Made by a program: the position numbers and the translations under genes. The notes beneath the pieces were generated by a model, which saw only the letters and a program-made list of their open reading frames with translations, searched no databases and was not told the origin of the DNA. Positions 4,793-7,734 of a stretch of 7,734 nt of DNA are shown here, piece after piece. The stretch's first letter is position 1; every line of letters begins with the position of its first letter. Source of the stretch: JBEGQX01 sp041180805 (GTDB taxonomy: Bacteria; Planctomycetota; Planctomycetia; Gemmatales; Gemmataceae); the NCBI GenBank assembly GCA_041180805.1, contig JBEGQX010000026.1:1-7734 (forward strand), given 5' to 3'.

Positions 4793-6044
4793 CCGCACGT
4801 TTGTGATTGCGCTGGATGGCGTGGTGGTGGAAAGCGAAAACTTCCGCAACATTCTTCTGGATATTGCGTTATTGCGAAGCCTGAACATTGGGGTGGTGCT
4901 GGTGCATGGTGCTGCGCACCAGATCCAGAAACTTGCCGAGGGGATGAATATCAAGGCATCCAACCTGGATGGTTCAGGCATAACGGATGCCTCCACCCTG
5001 AACCTAAGCCTGCTGGCGGCGAACCGGGTTTCCCATGAAATTCTGGAGGGTCTTAGTGCCAACGACTTGCGTGGGGCAGTGGGCAACGCCATAGTGGCGC
5101 ACCCGGCGGGCATTTTGCAGGGCATCGATCACCAGCATACCGGCCGGGTCGAGCGAGTGGATGTGGCGCTGTTAACTTCGCTGATCAAGCAGGATATAGT
5201 TCCGGTAATTCCACCCATTGGCTGTGATGGCGAAGGCCACAGTTTCCGCCTGAATTCCGACACTGTTGCCTACGAGGTTGCCAAGGCCCTGCAGGCGGTG
5301 AAGTTGATCTACCTGACCAACCAGCCCGGCCTGACGGTGCTTAAGACCCGCAAGGGCGAGAAGAAGGAAACCATCATCCGGCAGGTTTCGGTGGATGATG
5401 CGGAAAACCTGCTCAAGAAACAGAAGGACGATGTGTTACCCGCGGTGGTCAGCAAAGTGGAACAAGCCGTGAAGGCGATTCGTGGAGGTGTCACGAGGGT
5501 GCATCTTATTGATGGTCAGGTCGAGGAAGGACTGCTCGCCGAGGTGTTTTCCAACGAGGGGGTTGGCACGCTGATTCATGCCAATGAATATGTGGCGATC
5601 CGCAAGGCGCAAAAGAAGGATGCCCGCGCCATTCATGCGTTGATTCGAACCGCGGTGACAAATAACGAGGTGATAAGCCGAACCCGCGCCGAGATAGAAA
5701 AGCAGTTCGAGGATTTCTTTGTGTTTGAAGTGGACAAGAACCCGGCAGGCTGCGCCGCGATACATTTGTACCCGCAGGAAAAGAAAGCCGAGCTGGCCTG
5801 CCTGTGCGTGGACCCGCGCTATGAAAACCAGGGCATTGGTACAAAGCTGATGCAGTATGGTGAAGCGCAGGCCAGGGCCGCGGGAGTGCAGGAATTGATC
5901 TGCCTTTCCACCCAGGCGTTCCATTTCTTCCAACAGAAGGGCGGTTTCCAGCCTGGCACCCCCGAAAGCCTGCCAGCGGTTCGTAGGGAAAAATACGACA
6001 AGAGTGGCAGAAACTCGCTTGTTCTTATCAAGAAGCTTTCCTAG
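4734..6044 (+). CDS. argA: Amino-acid N-acetyltransferase (N-acetylglutamate synthase)
   Basis: This enzyme makes N-acetylglutamate from glutamate and acetyl-CoA, the first step of arginine biosynthesis, in the cytoplasm. The 436 residues match the classical ArgA layout (E. coli about 443). An amino-acid-kinase-like domain spans about residues 20-280, with RTFVIALDGVVVESENF at the start, NSDTVAYEVAKAL (174-186) and GGVTRVHLIDG (251-261). A GNAT acetyltransferase domain spans about 287-436, with the acetyl-CoA loop ENQGIG (364-369) and FFQQKGGF (398-405). The kinase-like part normally binds arginine for feedback inhibition. Its usual GG loop reads DG here, fitting a non-catalytic domain. The ATG at 4734 has only a distant AAAGG (9 nt), and no in-frame alternative start lies upstream, since the frame closes at TAG 4668-4670. 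The N-terminus aligns well with known ArgA, so the start is probably right. The gene overlaps the convergent membrane protein gene by 17 nt. Confidence 0.92.
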   Translation: MIHQLTKLRDILHYVPRFRDRTFVIALDGVVVESENFRNILLDIALLRSLNIGVVLVHGAAHQIQKLAEGMNIKASNLDGSGITDASTLNLSLLAANRVSHEILEGLSANDLRGAVGNAIVAHPAGILQGIDHQHTGRVERVDVALLTSLIKQDIVPVIPPIGCDGEGHSFRLNSDTVAYEVAKALQAVKLIYLTNQPGLTVLKTRKGEKKETIIRQVSVDDAENLLKKQKDDVLPAVVSKVEQAVKAIRGGVTRVHLIDGQVEEGLLAEVFSNEGVGTLIHANEYVAIRKAQKKDARAIHALIRTAVTNNEVISRTRAEIEKQFEDFFVFEVDKNPAGCAAIHLYPQEKKAELACLCVDPRYENQGIGTKLMQYGEAQARAAGVQELICLSTQAFHFFQQKGGFQPGTPESLPAVRREKYDKSGRNSLVLIKKLS

Positions 6045-7404
6045 CAGCCTCGGCATGCTGGCGAATATGCTCCAGCACCCTTAAATGAACCTGATGAATG
6101 ATGGCATCGGACCATTGACCCCAGTATTCCTGGGGCCACATCCGGTTTTTGTACCAGGTGGTGCCCTCTAGTAGCGTGGTGCCGTTCCCCAAATCCACCA
6201 ACCTGAATTCCCCCTTCTGGCTGCGAAGGTAATTGTCCAAATGCGGCGGATGAATCTTGTACGGGCTTAGTTCGTGCATGGGGCATGGCTGATCGATCAC
6301 ATCAAAGGAAAGGCGTTGGGGTTTTTCCCAGCGTGTGATCGGTTCGATGAATGGGCCGGTGGAAAACACGCACTTGCGAACCGCACCCACGCCTTCGCCA
6401 TTGATTTCGGCCCTGACCGGGTAGGCCACCCCCGTGCGAAAATACCAGGGAAGGTTGTCATCCGGTATGGGTGGAAACGCCACAACCACATTCCAAACTG
6501 TTTCGCGGTCGGCATGGATGACAATGCTGCTATCCACCTGACGAAGCATGGAGGTTGGTTCAAAGTTGCTTTCCATCCCCATGACAAAAGGAAGCCCGGC
6601 GAGCGGCATCAGAAGCATGGATGGGAACGATTTTTGCAGCCAGGGTCGTGCCTGCACCATGTAACCAAAGCAGCAACCCAGCAGGGCAAGTATCAGGCCC
6701 AGGGGCAGAAACATAAGCAGGCAGATTGCGCCCTCGATCCCAAAAAAGAACATAAGGCAACCCGCAAGGATGGTGGATTGCAAGCCGATGGAGATACAAC
6801 GCCAGAAGGGTTGCGGGGTTTTCCAACCATAAATAAGCACCGAGAAGAATCCATGCGCAAATGGCGCCCCTATAAAAAGCGCGAACCCATAGTTAGCCAG
6901 TAAGTTGGCACCCAGTACAACCATGCAAACTGTCAGTATCGCCGAAAGAAAGGTGGCGCCAAACAAATAGAGAATTCCGGGTTTCGGAGTTTCTGGAACA
7001 GGGGCCAGGTCTGCCAATTCGGGTGAAGGCCGACTTGGCATTCTCACGCAAAGAATACCTATCAGAAAAAGATTCACCACCGGCACAAAGAACAGCAGGA
7101 TTAAAACTGGGGGAAGGCCCGCGGACTTAAGCCTTTGGAAGGTCATGGTGGTGCCTATGATGATAAAGGGAATCGAAATGGCAAGCATGGTCAGGCCGAA
7201 TAGTATTTCATCTTCCCCCATTCGGAGAAGCACGGTGGCGTTGCCATTTGGCCAGATGATGTAGTCTATCGGGGACCATGATTTTTCGAAGTAAAACCTG
7301 GCAACCAGAAAGTCGATGGCGAATTTTAAGGCCATCAGGGAGAAACCTGTGATGGCATAGGTTGCCCTGTCGACCGGTTGGGAAAGTATTTTTATAAAGT
7401 TCAT
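6028..7404 (-). CDS. Multispanning DUF805-like membrane protein with C-terminal SRPBCC domain
   Basis: This is a 458-residue inner-membrane protein of unknown function. The first 120 residues resemble DUF805: the VDRATYAITG start, a membrane segment at about 16-35, another at about 67-86, then TFQRLKSAGLPP (88-99) leading into a third segment ending near 120. A proline-rich linker follows (121-142). Four or five more hydrophobic segments lie at about 144-165, 168-191, 203-222, 225-249 and 261-277. From about residue 289 the protein is soluble and reads as an SRPBCC/START-like ligand-binding domain: VDSSIVIHADRETVWNVVV, then RWEKPQRLSFDV (358-369), GTTLLEGTTWYKN (408-420) and a final amphipathic helix (about 432-455). 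Such domains bind hydrophobic ligands or act as cyclases. The N-terminus probably lies in the cytoplasm; the side of the SRPBCC domain depends on the segment count, which I cannot fix by eye. AAGG lies 6 nt before the ATG. Confidence 0.88.
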   Translation of the reverse strand: MNFIKILSQPVDRATYAITGFSLMALKFAIDFLVARFYFEKSWSPIDYIIWPNGNATVLLRMGEDEILFGLTMLAISIPFIIIGTTMTFQRLKSAGLPPVLILLFFVPVVNLFLIGILCVRMPSRPSPELADLAPVPETPKPGILYLFGATFLSAILTVCMVVLGANLLANYGFALFIGAPFAHGFFSVLIYGWKTPQPFWRCISIGLQSTILAGCLMFFFGIEGAICLLMFLPLGLILALLGCCFGYMVQARPWLQKSFPSMLLMPLAGLPFVMGMESNFEPTSMLRQVDSSIVIHADRETVWNVVVAFPPIPDDNLPWYFRTGVAYPVRAEINGEGVGAVRKCVFSTGPFIEPITRWEKPQRLSFDVIDQPCPMHELSPYKIHPPHLDNYLRSQKGEFRLVDLGNGTTLLEGTTWYKNRMWPQEYWGQWSDAIIHQVHLRVLEHIRQHAEAARKAS

Positions 7405-7444
7405 GCCTGACCTTGGGTATTATTGCCAGAGTCGGAGTTGAGAT

Positions 7445-7464
7445 TGCTATTATATGCAATAGCA
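7445..7464. promoter_or_regulatory. Inverted repeat over a -10 box between divergent genes
   Basis: TGCTATT (7445-7451) and AATAGCA (7458-7464) are perfect 7-base inverted arms around ATATGC. On the minus strand a perfect TATAAT (7454-7449) lies inside it, well placed as the -10 box for the DUF805-like gene, with about 38 nt of leader; the corresponding -35 (around 7478-7472) is weak. On the plus strand TATTAT (7448-7453) could serve the gene at 7500. No T-run follows, so an operator overlapping a promoter fits better than a terminator. Confidence 0.4.
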
Positions 7465-7499
7465 GGGGTAAGATTTTAAGGTTTTTCAGGGGAAAAGGT

Positions 7500-7734
7500 T
7501 TGGAACCCATTAGGAAGGTCGTAGATGGTGACGTGATCAAAAACCTTGTGGAAAGCAAGGAATTGGTCATCAAGATGCGATTCAGGGTCGTGCTCTTGAT
7601 GATTGCCTTTTTTATTGCGGTGGAGGCTTTTTATTATTGTTACAGCCGTCCTGCACCAATATTAGGTGTTGCAGGGTTGAGAAATGGCGCAATTGGTGTC
7701 ATGTTGACCTTTTGCATTTTTACTGTTTTTGAAT
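7500..7734 (+). CDS. Membrane protein of unknown function, 5' part only
   Basis: An open frame runs from a probable TTG start at 7500-7502 to the right edge, giving 78 residues. AGGGG (7488-7492) lies 7 nt before the TTG, whereas the first in-frame ATG (7575) has no comparable ribosome site. Residues 1-27 are hydrophilic and charged (EPIRKVVDGDVIKNL), followed by a clear membrane segment at about 29-47 (VVLLMIAFFIAVEAFYY) and the start of a second after GLRNGAIG (about 64-77). The N-terminus is probably cytoplasmic. There is too little to assign a family. The gene is divergent from the DUF805/SRPBCC gene, 95 nt away. Confidence 0.6.
   Translation, partial: MEPIRKVVDGDVIKNLVESKELVIKMRFRVVLLMIAFFIAVEAFYYCYSRPAPILGVAGLRNGAIGVMLTFCIFTVFE

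Noticed and set aside
5436..6056. Minus-strand open frame of 206 codons opposite argA
   Set aside because: It is antisense to the conserved ArgA sequence and overlaps the membrane protein gene. No domain is visible.
6274..6903. Plus-strand open frame of 209 codons opposite the DUF805/SRPBCC gene
   Set aside because: It is an antisense shadow rich in His, Lys and Gln with no supporting features.

Overview
The window looks like an ordinary bacterial chromosome segment of moderate GC content, most likely from the Planctomycetota. That assignment is an inference from four gene types, not a database match: a thioredoxin reductase with a roughly 30-residue insert, a secreted EF-hand/calpain-type cysteine protease, a DUF805-like membrane protein fused to a C-terminal SRPBCC domain, and small lysine-rich lipoproteins. 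The tRNA gene does not encode its 3' CCA, which fits that phylum but is not diagnostic. I see no mobile element, CRISPR array, phage gene or rRNA.

Layout. Positions 1-198 hold no supportable gene but contain a perfect 15-bp palindrome. Three minus-strand genes follow: a short Fe(II)/2-oxoglutarate dioxygenase (699 to 199), a small lysine-rich lipoprotein (1175 to 924) and an unrecognised membrane-anchored coiled-coil protein (2152 to 1259). A calpain-like protease with an EF-hand diverges from the last of these (2278-3384, plus strand). It converges on a tRNA-Lys(UUU) gene (3485 to 3413), which lies 57 nt downstream of thioredoxin reductase trxB (4604 to 3543). The N-acetylglutamate synthase gene argA (4734-6044) diverges from trxB across a 129-nt spacer that holds a promoter-like pair, a hairpin with competing pairings and a small overlapping upstream ORF. 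argA overlaps tail-to-tail by 17 nt with the DUF805/SRPBCC membrane protein (7404 to 6028). A further membrane protein gene, starting at a probable TTG at 7500, runs off the right edge.

The genes do not form one pathway. trxB and argA are housekeeping (thiol redox; first step of arginine synthesis), while the protease, lipoprotein, coiled-coil and DUF805/SRPBCC proteins are envelope or exported proteins of unknown role. The observations most worth checking are the argA leader, the EF-hand/calpain protease, and the membrane-tethered SRPBCC protein. I did not find a convincing new multi-gene defence or metabolic system.
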